From contig NZ_CALUAE010000004.1 in the NCBI RefSeq assembly GCF_943913955.1, positions 51,676 to 115,675 of the forward strand: a stretch of 64,000 bases of DNA, given 5' to 3'. This DNA is from Mycolicibacterium bacteremicum. GTDB lineage: Bacteria > Actinomycetota > Actinomycetes > Mycobacteriales > Mycobacteriaceae. Each line of letters starts with the position of its first letter. The stretch's first letter is position 1. Of this stretch, positions 32,698-40,918 are shown piece by piece. Below the pieces are notes generated by a model, which was given only the letters and a program-made list of their open reading frames with translations, made no database searches and had not been told where the DNA came from. The translations under genes were made by a program, and so were the position numbers.

Positions 32698-33150
32698 GTG
32701 CACACGACAGCGGGCTTCCAGCAGATGCTGCGGGGTGCCGCGCTGCGTGTGACGCGCCCACGGGTGGCGGTACTCGGTGCCGTTGCCGAACACCCGCACG
32801 CCGACACGGATTCGGTGATCCGCGCGGTACGCGCCGCGCTGCCCGATGTGTCGCATCAGACGGTGTACGACGCGCTGCATGCGCTGACCGCTGCCGGTCT
32901 GATCCGCCGGATCCAGCCGACCGGATCGGTCGCGCGCTATGAGTCGCGGGTGGGCGACAACCACCATCACGTGGTGTGCCGGGTGTGTGGGGCCATCGCC
33001 GACGTCGACTGCGCCGTCGGTGCGGCGCCCTGCCTGACCGCATCCGATGACCACGGGTTCGCCATCGACGAGGCCGAGGTCATCTATTGGGGCCTGTGCC
33101 CCGAGTGCCTTGCCGCACAGAGTCTTCAGCCGCACGCCGGCTCGAAGTGA
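32698..33150 (+). CDS. furA: Ferric uptake-type regulator FurA
   Basis: 150 residues from the GTG at 32698, just after the promoter; an upstream in-frame ATG lies before the -35 box and is not used. The winged helix is in RVTRPRVAVLGAVAEHPHADTDSVIRAVRAALPDVSHQTVYDALHALTAAGLIRRI. The metal-binding half has NHHHVVCRVCGAIADVDC and LCPECL, giving two CxxC pairs and the His cluster. FurA senses iron/peroxide and represses itself and katG. It is 37 bases upstream of katG, the conserved furA-katG operon. Confidence 0.95.
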   Translation: MHTTAGFQQMLRGAALRVTRPRVAVLGAVAEHPHADTDSVIRAVRAALPDVSHQTVYDALHALTAAGLIRRIQPTGSVARYESRVGDNHHHVVCRVCGAIADVDCAVGAAPCLTASDDHGFAIDEAEVIYWGLCPECLAAQSLQPHAGSK

Positions 33151-33187
33151 CAAACCAGCCCGACAGCCCCGGAGAGGATCTATCAAC

Positions 33188-35404
33188 GTGCCTGACGATC
33201 GCCCGATCGAAGACAGCCCGCCGATTGGCGAGGCCCAGACCGACGCTGCCCAGGGCGGCTGCCCCGCGGGCTTCGGCACGGTCAAGCCCCCCGTCGCCGG
33301 TGGCAGCAACCGGGACTGGTGGCCCGATCAGCTCAACCTGAAGATCCTGCAGAAGAACCCCGATGTCATCAACCCGCATCCCGGCTTCGACTACCGCGAG
33401 GCGGTGAAATCCCTTGATGTCGAGGCGCTTCGAGCCGACATCATCGAGGTGATGCACACCTCGCAGGAGTGGTGGCCCGCCGACTTCGGGCATTACGGAC
33501 CGTTCTTCATCCGGATGACCTGGCATGCCGCCGGCACCTACCGGGTGCAGGACGGCCGCGGTGGCGGTGGCACCGGCATGCAGCGATTCGCGCCGCTGAA
33601 CAGCTGGCCGGACAATGTCAGCCTGGACAAGGCCCGCCGCCTGCTGTGGCCGGTGAAGCAGAAGTACGGCAAGAACCTGTCCTGGGCCGACCTGCTGGTC
33701 TACGCCGGCAACGTGGCGTTGGAGGACATGGGTTTTCGCACCGCCGGTTTCGCCTTCGGCCGGGAGGATCGCTGGGAGCCTGAGGAGGATGTCTACTGGG
33801 GCCCGGAGCAGGAGTGGCTGGACGACAAGCGCTACAGCGGTGAGCGCGATCTGGAGAACCCGCTGGCCGCGGTCCAGATGGGCCTGATCTACGTCAACCC
33901 GGAAGGCCCGGCCGGCAACTCGGATCCGCTGTCCTCGGCGGCCGATATCCGCGACACCTTCGGCCGGATGGCGATGAACGACATCGAGACCGCCGCGCTG
34001 ATCGTCGGTGGCCACACCTTCGGCAAGACGCACGGCAACGGTGACGCCGAACTGGTCGGCCCCGAGCCGGAGGCCGCGCCGCTGGAACTGCAGGGCCTGG
34101 GCTGGCACAACCCGCAGGGCACCGGTGTCGGTATCGACGCCGTCAGCAGTGGCCTCGAGGTGACCTGGACGCACACCCCGACCAAGTGGGACAACAGCTT
34201 CCTGGAGATCCTCTACAGCAACGAATGGGAGCTGTTCAAGAGCCCGGCCGGCGCGAACCAGTGGCGGCCGAAGGACAACGGCTGGGCCAACTCGGTGCCG
34301 ACGGCGGACCTCAAGGGCCGCACCCACCCGTCGATGTTGACCTCGGACCTGGCGCTGCGCGTCGACCCGGTCTACGAGAAGATCACCCGCCGGTGGCTGG
34401 ATCATCCCGAGGAGCTGGCCCAGGAGTTCGCCAAGGCGTGGTTCAAGCTGCTGCACCGCGATCTGGGACCGGTCTCGCGCTACCTCGGCCCCGAGGTGCC
34501 GAAGGACACCTGGCTCTGGCAGGACCTGATCCCGGCGGGCAAGCCGCTCTCGGATGCCGACGTCGCGACCCTGAAGCAGGCCATCAGCTCCTCCGGATTG
34601 ACTGTCGCGCAGCTGGTGTCGACCGCGTGGAAGGCCATCTCGACCTTCCGGGAGAGCGACAAGCGTGGTGGCGCCAACGGCGGCCGGTTGCGGTTGCAGC
34701 CGCAGCTCGGCTGGGAGGCCAACGAGCCCGACGAGCTGGCCCGGGTGATCGCCACGCTCGAGGAGATCCAGGGCTCGGCCGGGGTGGACGTGTCCTTCGC
34801 CGACCTGGTCGTCCTGGCCGGCAATGTCGGCGTCGAGACGGCCGCCAAGGCCGCCGGTCACGACGTGACGGTGCCGTTCACCTCCGGTCGCGGGGACGCC
34901 ACCCAGGAGGAGACCGATGTCGAGTCGTTCTCCTACCTCGAGCCCAAGATCGACGGGTTCCGTAACTTCCTGGGCAAGGGATTGCGCCTGCCCGCGGAGT
35001 ACTACCTGATCGACCGGGCCAACCTGCTGGACATCTCGGGACCCGAACTGACCGCGCTGGTCGGTGGTCTGCGGGTGCTGGACACCAACTTCGGTGGCAC
35101 CCAGCACGGCGTGTTCACCGCCAGGCCGGGTGCGTTGACGAATGACTTCTTCGTCAACCTGCTCGATCAGGGCATCAAGTGGGAGCCGTCGCCGGCTGAC
35201 GACGGCACCTACGTCGGTAACGACCGGGCCACCGGTGCGCAGAAGTACACCGGCACCCGCAACGATCTGGTGTTCGGCTCGAACTCGCAGCTGCGGGCCT
35301 GGGCCGAGGTGTATGCCGAGAACGGAGCGCAGGCCAAGTTCGTCGAGGACTTCGTGGCGGTGTGGGCCAAGCTCACCAACGCCGACCGTTACGACCTGAG
35401 CTAA
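33188..35404 (+). CDS. katG: Catalase-peroxidase KatG
   Basis: 738 residues from the GTG at 33188 with GGAGAGGA upstream. It is a two-domain class I peroxidase; the N-terminal domain binds haem: distal R109, W112, H113 (RMTWHAAGTYR), proximal H276 (VGGHTFGKTHG) and the Met-Tyr-Trp adduct formed by W112, Y235 and M261. It breaks down hydrogen peroxide and organic peroxides and activates isoniazid; the serine at the position equivalent to S315 of M. tuberculosis (S321) is present. The C-terminal domain lacks haem ligands, as usual. FurA, encoded upstream, represses it. A strong terminator follows. Confidence 0.97.
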   Translation: MPDDRPIEDSPPIGEAQTDAAQGGCPAGFGTVKPPVAGGSNRDWWPDQLNLKILQKNPDVINPHPGFDYREAVKSLDVEALRADIIEVMHTSQEWWPADFGHYGPFFIRMTWHAAGTYRVQDGRGGGGTGMQRFAPLNSWPDNVSLDKARRLLWPVKQKYGKNLSWADLLVYAGNVALEDMGFRTAGFAFGREDRWEPEEDVYWGPEQEWLDDKRYSGERDLENPLAAVQMGLIYVNPEGPAGNSDPLSSAADIRDTFGRMAMNDIETAALIVGGHTFGKTHGNGDAELVGPEPEAAPLELQGLGWHNPQGTGVGIDAVSSGLEVTWTHTPTKWDNSFLEILYSNEWELFKSPAGANQWRPKDNGWANSVPTADLKGRTHPSMLTSDLALRVDPVYEKITRRWLDHPEELAQEFAKAWFKLLHRDLGPVSRYLGPEVPKDTWLWQDLIPAGKPLSDADVATLKQAISSSGLTVAQLVSTAWKAISTFRESDKRGGANGGRLRLQPQLGWEANEPDELARVIATLEEIQGSAGVDVSFADLVVLAGNVGVETAAKAAGHDVTVPFTSGRGDATQEETDVESFSYLEPKIDGFRNFLGKGLRLPAEYYLIDRANLLDISGPELTALVGGLRVLDTNFGGTQHGVFTARPGALTNDFFVNLLDQGIKWEPSPADDGTYVGNDRATGAQKYTGTRNDLVFGSNSQLRAWAEVYAENGAQAKFVEDFVAVWAKLTNADRYDLS

Positions 35405-35418
35405 CTGCAGCCCTCGAT

Positions 35419-35448
35419 CCAGGCCGGTCCCTTCGGGGACCGGCCTGG
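35419..35448 (+). terminator. katG terminator
   Basis: A perfect 13-bp stem (CCAGGCCGGTCCC / GGGACCGGCCTGG) has a stable TTCG loop and is followed by TCGTGGTTTT. It lies 15 bases after the katG stop, between katG and the convergent DUF808 gene. Confidence 0.9.
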
Positions 35449-35462
35449 TCGTGGTTTTCGGG

Positions 35463-36401
35463 TCAGTGCTTCTTGCCGAAGGGCAGGAAGTGCACGATGG
35501 TGGCGACGATCGCGCCGACCACCAGACCGAGGACAGCCGAGATGCCGGTATTGACCAGCCAGGCCACCCCACCCTCGATCACCCCGATGGCATGCGCGAC
35601 CCAGTGCTCGGCATCGTGCACGAGTTCATACGGCGGGCGCAGGCCCGCCTCGTAGCTCTGCGCCAGCAGGATGTGTCCGCCCACCCACAGCATCGCGACG
35701 GTGCCGATGATCGACAGCGCCGAGAGCACCTTGGGCATCGCAGCGACCAGGCCGCGGCCGAGCCGCTGAGCGAAGGCCGAACTCCGTTGCGCGAGTGCCA
35801 ATCCGGCGTCATCCATCTTCACGATCAACGCGACCACACCGTAGACGGCGGCCGTGATCACGATGGCGACGACGATCAGGCTGGCCAGCCGCAGCCAGAA
35901 CGTCTGCTCGGCGACCTCGTTGAGGGCGATCACCATGATCTCGGCCGACAGGATGAAGTCGGTGCGGATGGCGCCGGCCGTCATCGTCTTCTCGGCATCC
36001 TCACCGGTGACGGTTGCGGGTGCGGCATGGGCGTCGTGGGTGTCCTTGCGGATCCAGCCCCACACCTTCTCGGCGCCCTCGAAGCAGAGGAAGGTGGCGC
36101 CCGCCATCAGCAGGTAGGGCAGCGCCCAGGGCGCGAAGATGCTCAGCAGCAGCGCGGCGGGAAGGATGAACACCAGCTTGTTGCGCAGCGAGCCGATCGC
36201 GATGCGCTTGATCATCGGCAGTTCGCGTGAGGCGCTGATGCCCTGCACGTACTGCGGCGTCACCGCGGTGTCGTCGATGACCACACCCGCCGCCTTGGCG
36301 GTGGCCTTTCCGGCGGCGGCGCCGATGTCGTCGACCGAGGCGGCGGCCAGCCGGGCCAGGGCCGCCACGTCATCGAGAAGTCCGAACAGACCTGCGCTCA
36401 T
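35463..36401 (-). CDS. DUF808 (YedI-like) integral membrane protein
   Basis: 312 residues. The DUF808 features are the N-terminal LFGLLDDVAALARLAAASVDDIGAAAGKATAKAAGVVIDDTAVTPQYVQG, then RELPMIKRIAIGSLRNKLVFILPAALLLS, five to six membrane helices and the WVGGHILL / WLVNTGISAVLGLVVGAIVA segments at the end. The family is widespread in bacteria with unknown function. It converges with katG and is divergent from a TetR gene. Confidence 0.85.
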   Translation of the reverse strand: MSAGLFGLLDDVAALARLAAASVDDIGAAAGKATAKAAGVVIDDTAVTPQYVQGISASRELPMIKRIAIGSLRNKLVFILPAALLLSIFAPWALPYLLMAGATFLCFEGAEKVWGWIRKDTHDAHAAPATVTGEDAEKTMTAGAIRTDFILSAEIMVIALNEVAEQTFWLRLASLIVVAIVITAAVYGVVALIVKMDDAGLALAQRSSAFAQRLGRGLVAAMPKVLSALSIIGTVAMLWVGGHILLAQSYEAGLRPPYELVHDAEHWVAHAIGVIEGGVAWLVNTGISAVLGLVVGAIVATIVHFLPFGKKH

Positions 36402-36459
36402 GTACCGAAGGCTAGCGGGTACGGCACCGCGGTGCGATCCCCGTGGCGATCATCCGCGA

Positions 36460-36485
36460 AATAACAGAGCAAACGCTCTGTTATT
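36460..36485. promoter_or_regulatory. TetR operator: perfect 11-bp inverted repeat
   Basis: AATAACAGAGC (36460-36470), spacer AAAC and GCTCTGTTATT (36475-36485) form a perfect dyad. It ends 10 bases before the GTG start of the TetR gene and also lies upstream of the divergent DUF808 gene. Confidence 0.8.
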
Positions 36486-36494
36486 ATTTCAGGC

Positions 36495-37103
36495 GTGCCC
36501 CGCCCGCGTGTGTACGACCTGGACACGGTGCTCGACACCGTCGAGGCGCTGGTCGTCGCGCAGGGCCCGGCCGCGGTGACCGTGCGGGCCGTCGCCGCTG
36601 CGGCCGGGGTGTCCAATGGGGCGCTCTACCACAACTTCTCGTCGCGAGCGGATCTGATGGGCCGCGCCTGGCTGCGGGCGGGTGCGCGCTTCCTCGCGCT
36701 GCAACGCGCGGCGGCTGCGGCGACCACCGGCGTCGACGCCGTGGTGGCGGCGGCCGAGGCGCCGGCGGACTTTGCCGAACGGTATCCGGATTCGGCCAGG
36801 CTGGTGTTGACCGTCCGGCGCGAGGAGGTCCTCGGGCCGGAGCTGTCCGACAGCCTCGACGCCGACCTGCGCGACCTCGATCGCCAGCTGGTGTCGGTCC
36901 TGGTCGCCCTGGCCGAAGACGTCTGGGGGCGCCGGGATACGGCGGCGGTCGACACGATCACCACCTGCATCGTCGACCTGCCCACCGCGATCCTGCTGAA
37001 CCGGGACCGCCTGGCCGACCCCACCGCCCGCGCACACCTGCGCGCCGCCGTCCGGGCGGTCCTGCAGACAGGACCGCCACCACGAAAGGAACGACATCGA
37101 TGA
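36495..37103 (+). CDS. TetR-family transcriptional regulator
   Basis: 202 residues from a GTG. The HTH is VYDLDTVLDTVEALVVAQGPAAVTVRAVAAAAGVSNGALYHNFSSRADLMGRAWL, with the conserved YHxFxSxxxL after the recognition helix. The C-terminal domain is helical and Ala/Leu-rich. The near-perfect palindrome covering its own start region predicts autorepression. Its stop overlaps the ATG of an enoyl-CoA hydratase-like gene (ATGA), so it probably controls that small operon; an acyl-CoA ligand would fit but is inference. Confidence 0.9.
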   Translation: MPRPRVYDLDTVLDTVEALVVAQGPAAVTVRAVAAAAGVSNGALYHNFSSRADLMGRAWLRAGARFLALQRAAAAATTGVDAVVAAAEAPADFAERYPDSARLVLTVRREEVLGPELSDSLDADLRDLDRQLVSVLVALAEDVWGRRDTAAVDTITTCIVDLPTAILLNRDRLADPTARAHLRAAVRAVLQTGPPPRKERHR

Positions 37104-37774
37104 CCGCGAGCATGGAAATCCTGGACGGTATCGCCGTCCTGAACCTCGGTGATGACGAAAACCGGTTCACACCAGACCTTCTCGACACGCTGCACGCATT
37201 GCTGGATCGTGTGCAGTCAGACGGGGCCCAGGCTCTGGTGACCACCGCGACCGGCAGGTTCTACACCAACGGTCTCGATCTGGACTGGCTGGCCGCCCAT
37301 GGTGACGAGACACAGTGGTATGTCGGCCGGGTGCAGGCTCTGCTCGCCCGGGTCCTCACACTCGGTGTGCCGACGGTCGCGGCCGTCGTGGGACACGCCT
37401 TCGGTGCCGGTGCGATGCTGGCCACCGCCCACGACTTCCGCGTGATGCGCGCCGACCGCGGGTACTTCTGCTTCCCGGAAGCCGATATCCAGATCCCGTT
37501 CACCGACGGAATGGCGGCGCTCATCCAGGCAAAGCTCACCCCGCAGGCGGCGGTCGCGTCGATGACCACCGGTCGCCGGTTCGGCGGCCCCGACGCGCTA
37601 CGCCTCGGAATCGTGGATGCGACCGCCGACGAGGGCGCGGTCACCGATGCGGCGCTGGATCTGGCCCGGCCGCTGGCCGGCAAGGACCCGGGCACGCTGG
37701 CCGCCATCAAGACGACCATGTTCGGTGCCGCCGCGTCGGCGCTCACGGCCGCCGACTCATCGGCATCCCGGTGA
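37100..37774 (+). CDS. Enoyl-CoA hydratase/isomerase family protein
   Basis: 224 residues, slightly short for crotonases. GAAAGGA precedes the ATG, which overlaps the regulator stop. The crotonase core has GRFYTNGLDLDWLA, VPTVAAVVGHAFGAGAMLATAHDFRVM (oxyanion hole glycines) and FCFPEADIQIPFTDGMAALIQAKL. The second catalytic Glu position of hydratases is not clearly kept, so an isomerase or thioester hydrolase role is as likely as hydratase. The C-terminal helices are shorter than usual. Confidence 0.85.
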   Translation: MTASMEILDGIAVLNLGDDENRFTPDLLDTLHALLDRVQSDGAQALVTTATGRFYTNGLDLDWLAAHGDETQWYVGRVQALLARVLTLGVPTVAAVVGHAFGAGAMLATAHDFRVMRADRGYFCFPEADIQIPFTDGMAALIQAKLTPQAAVASMTTGRRFGGPDALRLGIVDATADEGAVTDAALDLARPLAGKDPGTLAAIKTTMFGAAASALTAADSSASR

Positions 37775-37809
37775 CCGCCGCCGCGGCGAGCGCCTGATAA
37801 GGATTGATC

Positions 37810-38310
37810 ATGGGAACCAATCAGCGCGCCAAGATCGTGATGGCCGACGAGGAGATCGCCGAGTTCGTCAATCGCAGCCGCACCGCCACCATGGCGACGG
37901 TGCTGCCCAACGGCCGGCCCCATCTGGTGGCCATGTGGTACGCCGTGCTCGACGGCGAGATCTGGTTCGAGACCAAGGCCAAATCGCAGAAGGCGGTCAA
38001 CCTGCGCCGCGACCCCACCGTCACCGTGATGATCGAGGACGGCCACACCTACGACACCCTGCGCGGGGTGTCGATCGACGGCACGGCCGAGATCATCGAC
38101 GATCCGGACACCAATCTGCGGGTGGGCATCAGCGTGTGGGAGCGCTATACCGGGCCCTACACCGACGAGATGAAGCCGTTCGTGGAGCAGATGATGAACA
38201 ACCGGGTGTGCGTGCGGGTGGTGCCGGAGCGCACCCGCAGCTGGGATCATCGCAAGCTCGGGATGCCGGCAGTTCCGCTGGGCGGCACCACCGCCCAATA
38301 CCTGGGCTAG
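37810..38310 (+). CDS. PPOX-class (flavin/F420-dependent) oxidoreductase-like protein
   Basis: 166 residues from the ATG at 37810 (AAGGA upstream). The split-barrel of the pyridoxamine 5'-phosphate oxidase/FDOR superfamily is seen in FVNRSRTATMATVLPNGRPHLVAMWYAVLDGEIWFETKAKSQKAVNLRRDPTVTVMIEDG. In actinobacteria most such proteins bind F420 or FMN and reduce small molecules. Which cofactor is used cannot be told from this sequence. It follows the enoyl-CoA hydratase gene by 35 bases and may be in the same operon. Confidence 0.8.
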   Translation: MGTNQRAKIVMADEEIAEFVNRSRTATMATVLPNGRPHLVAMWYAVLDGEIWFETKAKSQKAVNLRRDPTVTVMIEDGHTYDTLRGVSIDGTAEIIDDPDTNLRVGISVWERYTGPYTDEMKPFVEQMMNNRVCVRVVPERTRSWDHRKLGMPAVPLGGTTAQYLG

Positions 38311-38577
38311 TCAGGGGTTCTTGCGCAGGTACTGCGTCACCATGGAGCAGTAGGACTCGATCTGCAGTCCGGCCGCACGGGTGGCGGCGATGGTCTCGGC
38401 GACGAGTTGGGTGCCCAGTCCGCGGCCGCCGAACGCCGGATCGATCTCGGTATGGGTGAAGATCCGGACACCGTCGCGATCCTGGAAGTCGATCAGGCCG
38501 ACCTGTCTGCCGTCCAGCGCGATGGTGAACCGGTTCTCGCCGGGCGTCACCACGGCGGCATTCTGTTCAGCGGACAC
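38311..38577 (-). CDS. Small GNAT-type acetyltransferase (YjdJ-like)
   Basis: 88 residues if begun at the GTG at 38577, the usual size of the Acetyltransf_CG subfamily. Motifs are FTIALDGRQVGLIDFQDRDGVRIFTHTEIDPAFGGRGLGTQLVAETIAATRAAG, with GGRGLGT as the acetyl-CoA loop, then a Cys (YCSMVTQYLRKNP) typical of this subfamily. The target is unknown. It overlaps by 11 bases the stop of the pirin gene and is likely cotranscribed with it; its stop abuts the convergent PPOX stop. Confidence 0.8.
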   Translation of the reverse strand: MSAEQNAAVVTPGENRFTIALDGRQVGLIDFQDRDGVRIFTHTEIDPAFGGRGLGTQLVAETIAATRAAGLQIESYCSMVTQYLRKNP

Positions 38578-39532
38578 GAGGCTTGAGCCTAGCGCCGGGC
38601 AGGCCCGGCGCCGGTAGCCGGGGGACCGCGCCCCGGTAGCCGGTGACCTCACCGAACTGATCGGTCGAGTGCTCGGCGGACTGCCAGTTCTGCCGGTAGG
38701 CGACGATCTCCTCGTGGCTGCGGCCGACGAAGTTCCACCACATCAGCAGCGCCTCACCGAAGGGCGGGCCGCCGAGCAGGATGACCCGAGCGGGACCGTC
38801 CCCGGTGTTGGCCAGCCGCAACCGGTCGCAGCCGGGGGACTGATACGCGAGGTCGGCACGTTGCAGGGCGATGCCGCCGATGTCGACGGACCCCTCGTCC
38901 AGCAGGACCCCGTGTTCGAAGGTCCGGTCGACCGGGAGGTCCACCGCGGCGTGCGGTTCCAGATCGACCTGCGCCCCGAGCAGCGGTGTGAAGGTGTGCA
39001 CCGGTGAGCGTTCACCGGCGAGTTGGCCGAGGAACACCCGCAGGGTCGCACCGGTGATCGGGTGCGGTTGCGGCGCATGGTGGGCGAAATCGCGCATCGT
39101 GTGCCGGTCGGCATCGGGCAGGGCCACCCAGAGCTGGACGCCGTGCAGGATGTCCGCGGCCGCGGTCGACACCTCGGAATGGCAGATGCCGGCACCGGCG
39201 GTCATCAGGTTGAGTTCACCGGGACGCACCATCGCATGGACGCCATTGCTGTCCCGGTGCTCGATCTCGCCGCTGAAAAGCCAACTGACGGTTTGCAATC
39301 CGGTGTGCGGGTGCGGCGGGACGTCCATGCCGCCGCCGATTCGGATGTCGTGGGGGCCGTAGTGGTCGGCAAAACACCAGGCGCCGATCATCGAACGTTC
39401 CCGGGCGGGCAGGGTGCGCCGTACCGTCATGGCGCGCGGACCGCCGAGCGGCACGTCGCGGGCATGCAGTACGCCGGTGAATGTGGATGCGCGGCAATCG
39501 ACTTCGTCGGGAGCGGGATCGGCGTTGCTCAC
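38567..39532 (-). CDS. Pirin family protein
   Basis: 321 residues from the GTG at 39532 (no strong ribosome site seen; upstream codons remain possible). Two cupin domains are present. The N-terminal cupin has the pirin metal ligands in GGGMDVPPHPHTGLQTVSWLFSGEIEHRDSNGV, plus GAGICHSEVS. The C-terminal cupin has GGPPFGEALLMWWNFVGRSHEEI. Bacterial pirins can act as quercetin 2,3-dioxygenases or as redox-dependent partners of metabolic enzymes. It is transcribed with the small GNAT gene downstream. Confidence 0.9.
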   Translation of the reverse strand: MSNADPAPDEVDCRASTFTGVLHARDVPLGGPRAMTVRRTLPARERSMIGAWCFADHYGPHDIRIGGGMDVPPHPHTGLQTVSWLFSGEIEHRDSNGVHAMVRPGELNLMTAGAGICHSEVSTAAADILHGVQLWVALPDADRHTMRDFAHHAPQPHPITGATLRVFLGQLAGERSPVHTFTPLLGAQVDLEPHAAVDLPVDRTFEHGVLLDEGSVDIGGIALQRADLAYQSPGCDRLRLANTGDGPARVILLGGPPFGEALLMWWNFVGRSHEEIVAYRQNWQSAEHSTDQFGEVTGYRGAVPRLPAPGLPGARLKPRVR

Positions 39533-39783
39533 CGTGTCGAGCTTAGCTGCAGATTGGGGGACGGTGCCGGCATGTCGCCTCTCGGCAAGTGGTCGCACGA
39601 AGCGACGGTTTTCTCAGTGGTACCCGGGGCATGTCCGGCACCGTCGCACATCTCAACGGGACACCGGGCCCGGCTATTCCGGGCCCGGCGAGGTGATCAT
39701 CGTCACCCGCTGTGGCCGTCAAAATTGACGTTCGGGTAGCTACTGTTGTACTGACGAGTAACTTTTGTGAAGGGTTGGCAGTG

Positions 39784-40257
39784 ATGGCGCGTCGGGGCGC
39801 AAAGATGCTGGTGGCAGCGGTTGTCGGAGTATCGGGACTGACGGCGCTCGCCGCACCCGCGGCGGCCGAGGCGGATGCCAAGGTGATGCCGATGACCAGT
39901 GTGGTGCGAGCGTGCGACTTCAGCGTCTCGCCGCACACCTGGCGCACCGGCTACGCCCGGGCCGTCGCGCTGGTGCGGCCGGCGGCTGCCGGTTCGGTGC
40001 CGGTGGAGGTGCAGCTGCAGACCGCGGTGCCCAATACCGACTATTACGTGAAGGTCTTCCAGATGCCGCGTGGCGCGGCCGACTGCGCCGTCGCGCCGAT
40101 CGGGGTGCGCACCGACGCCGTGGGCGCGGCGACGGTCACCGTCAATGCCCCGATCGACGCCGGCACGACCGGAATCTGGGTGTCGGTGGAGCGACCCGAC
40201 CCGTATTCGCAGCAGCCCGCCGAGGTGTACACCTCGGATTTAATCGCTGCGGTCTGA
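39784..40257 (+). CDS. Small secreted protein of unknown function
   Basis: 157 residues from the ATG at 39784 (a GTG lies one codon before; GAAGGG upstream). A clear signal peptide (MARRGAKMLVAAVVGVSGLTALAAPAAAEA) predicts Sec export. The mature domain is a beta-rich protein with two cysteines (VRACDFSV; AADCAVAPIGV) probably disulphide-bonded, and PVEVQLQTAVPNTDYYVKVFQMP. I do not recognise the family. It converges with whiB6 across a very stable hairpin. Confidence 0.75.
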   Translation: MARRGAKMLVAAVVGVSGLTALAAPAAAEADAKVMPMTSVVRACDFSVSPHTWRTGYARAVALVRPAAAGSVPVEVQLQTAVPNTDYYVKVFQMPRGAADCAVAPIGVRTDAVGAATVTVNAPIDAGTTGIWVSVERPDPYSQQPAEVYTSDLIAAV

Positions 40258-40265
40258 TCGGGCGC

Positions 40266-40305
40266 CGCTCCCGCTGCCGGCCCCTCGAAAACGGCAGCGG
40301 GAGCG
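40266..40305. terminator. Bidirectional terminator between secreted protein and whiB6
   Basis: CGCTCCCGCTGCCG (40266-40279) and CGGCAGCGGGAGCG (40292-40305) form a perfect 14-bp stem with a 12-base loop containing AAAA. It lies between two convergent stops. Confidence 0.85.
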
Positions 40306-40312
40306 ACCCGTT

Positions 40313-40603
40313 CTAGGCGGACTCCAGGAAAAGTCGACGCATGCGCACCGGGTAGCCGTTGCGTTCGGCCAGTGAGCGCAGTTGCTTCAGCGCGAAGGAG
40401 CGGCCGCGGCCGCCCTCGGGGATGACGATGCCGGCCCACAGACCCTCGGCGCGCGGCAGTTCACAGGCCTCGCGCGCGCACGCCCACCGGCGCGGGCACA
40501 TCCGGCAGATCGCCTTGGCCTCTTCGTCGGCGGTGTTGGTCCAGCGCTCCGGATCGCGGGTGCAGTCGCCGACCGGCAGTCCGTCCAGGCCCAGTGCGTT
40601 CAT
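40313..40603 (-). CDS. whiB6: WhiB-family iron-sulfur regulator WhiB6
   Basis: 96 residues from the ATG at 40603 with GAGGAGA upstream. Four cluster cysteines are C14, C33, C36 and C42 (CX18CX2CX5C), with an additional C47. GLWAGIVIPEGGRGRSFALKQLRSLAERNGYPVR after the cysteines closely matches my recollection of M. tuberculosis WhiB6. WhiB6 binds a [4Fe-4S] cluster and controls ESX-1 gene expression, notably in response to nitric oxide and under PhoP and EspR. Its location at the left edge of the ESX-1 locus supports the name. Confidence 0.9.
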   Translation of the reverse strand: MNALGLDGLPVGDCTRDPERWTNTADEEAKAICRMCPRRWACAREACELPRAEGLWAGIVIPEGGRGRSFALKQLRSLAERNGYPVRMRRLFLESA

Positions 40604-40918
40604 GGTGTGTCTCCTCGTACCGCGGCGGCTCGACTGCCGCATTGCGGATGAATCTAGAACACAAACCGTAGCAATGCAACAGTTTGGAGTCGGGAGACCG
40701 CGTGGCTCAACAACGTTGCCGTCGCCGGTGCGGACCGAAAGTACGCCTTGTACAGGGCAAATGTCGCCCGCGCCAGCGTGTCACCGCAACGGTTGATCCA
40801 TTGCATTGATACGGTTACGCCGTAGCGACATCACGGTGAACGGCACCCCAAGCCATAGCAGTGCTCCAGCTCTGGCTAGGATCAGCACACCCATCGCGGG
40901 CACCAGAAGGGACATGAC
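40604..40918. other. 315-base divergent intergenic region, whiB6 and HTH gene
   Basis: It contains the whiB6 promoter on the left. No convincing gene lies in the rest; the 44-codon reading frame on the minus strand near 40784-40918 is hydrophobic but lacks a ribosome site. TAGGAT at 40877 could be the -10 box of the HTH gene. In other mycobacteria this region is bound by PhoP and EspR; their sites cannot be identified by eye here. Confidence 0.5.
40651..40679 (-). promoter_or_regulatory. whiB6 promoter
   Basis: On the minus strand TTGCAT (40679-40674), a 17-base spacer and TAGATT (40656-40651) form a good SigA-type promoter. The start codon lies 48 bases downstream, leaving room for a short leader with a ribosome site. 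Confidence 0.65.

Noticed and set aside
33080..35572. 830-codon minus-strand frame opposite katG
   Set aside because: The composition (His/Arg/Gly/Asp mix) is typical of antisense frames in GC-rich genes, and katG is certain.
40784..40918. Small hydrophobic 44-residue protein on the minus strand upstream of the double-HTH gene
   Set aside because: It has no ribosome site, and it lies in the promoter region of the opposite gene.
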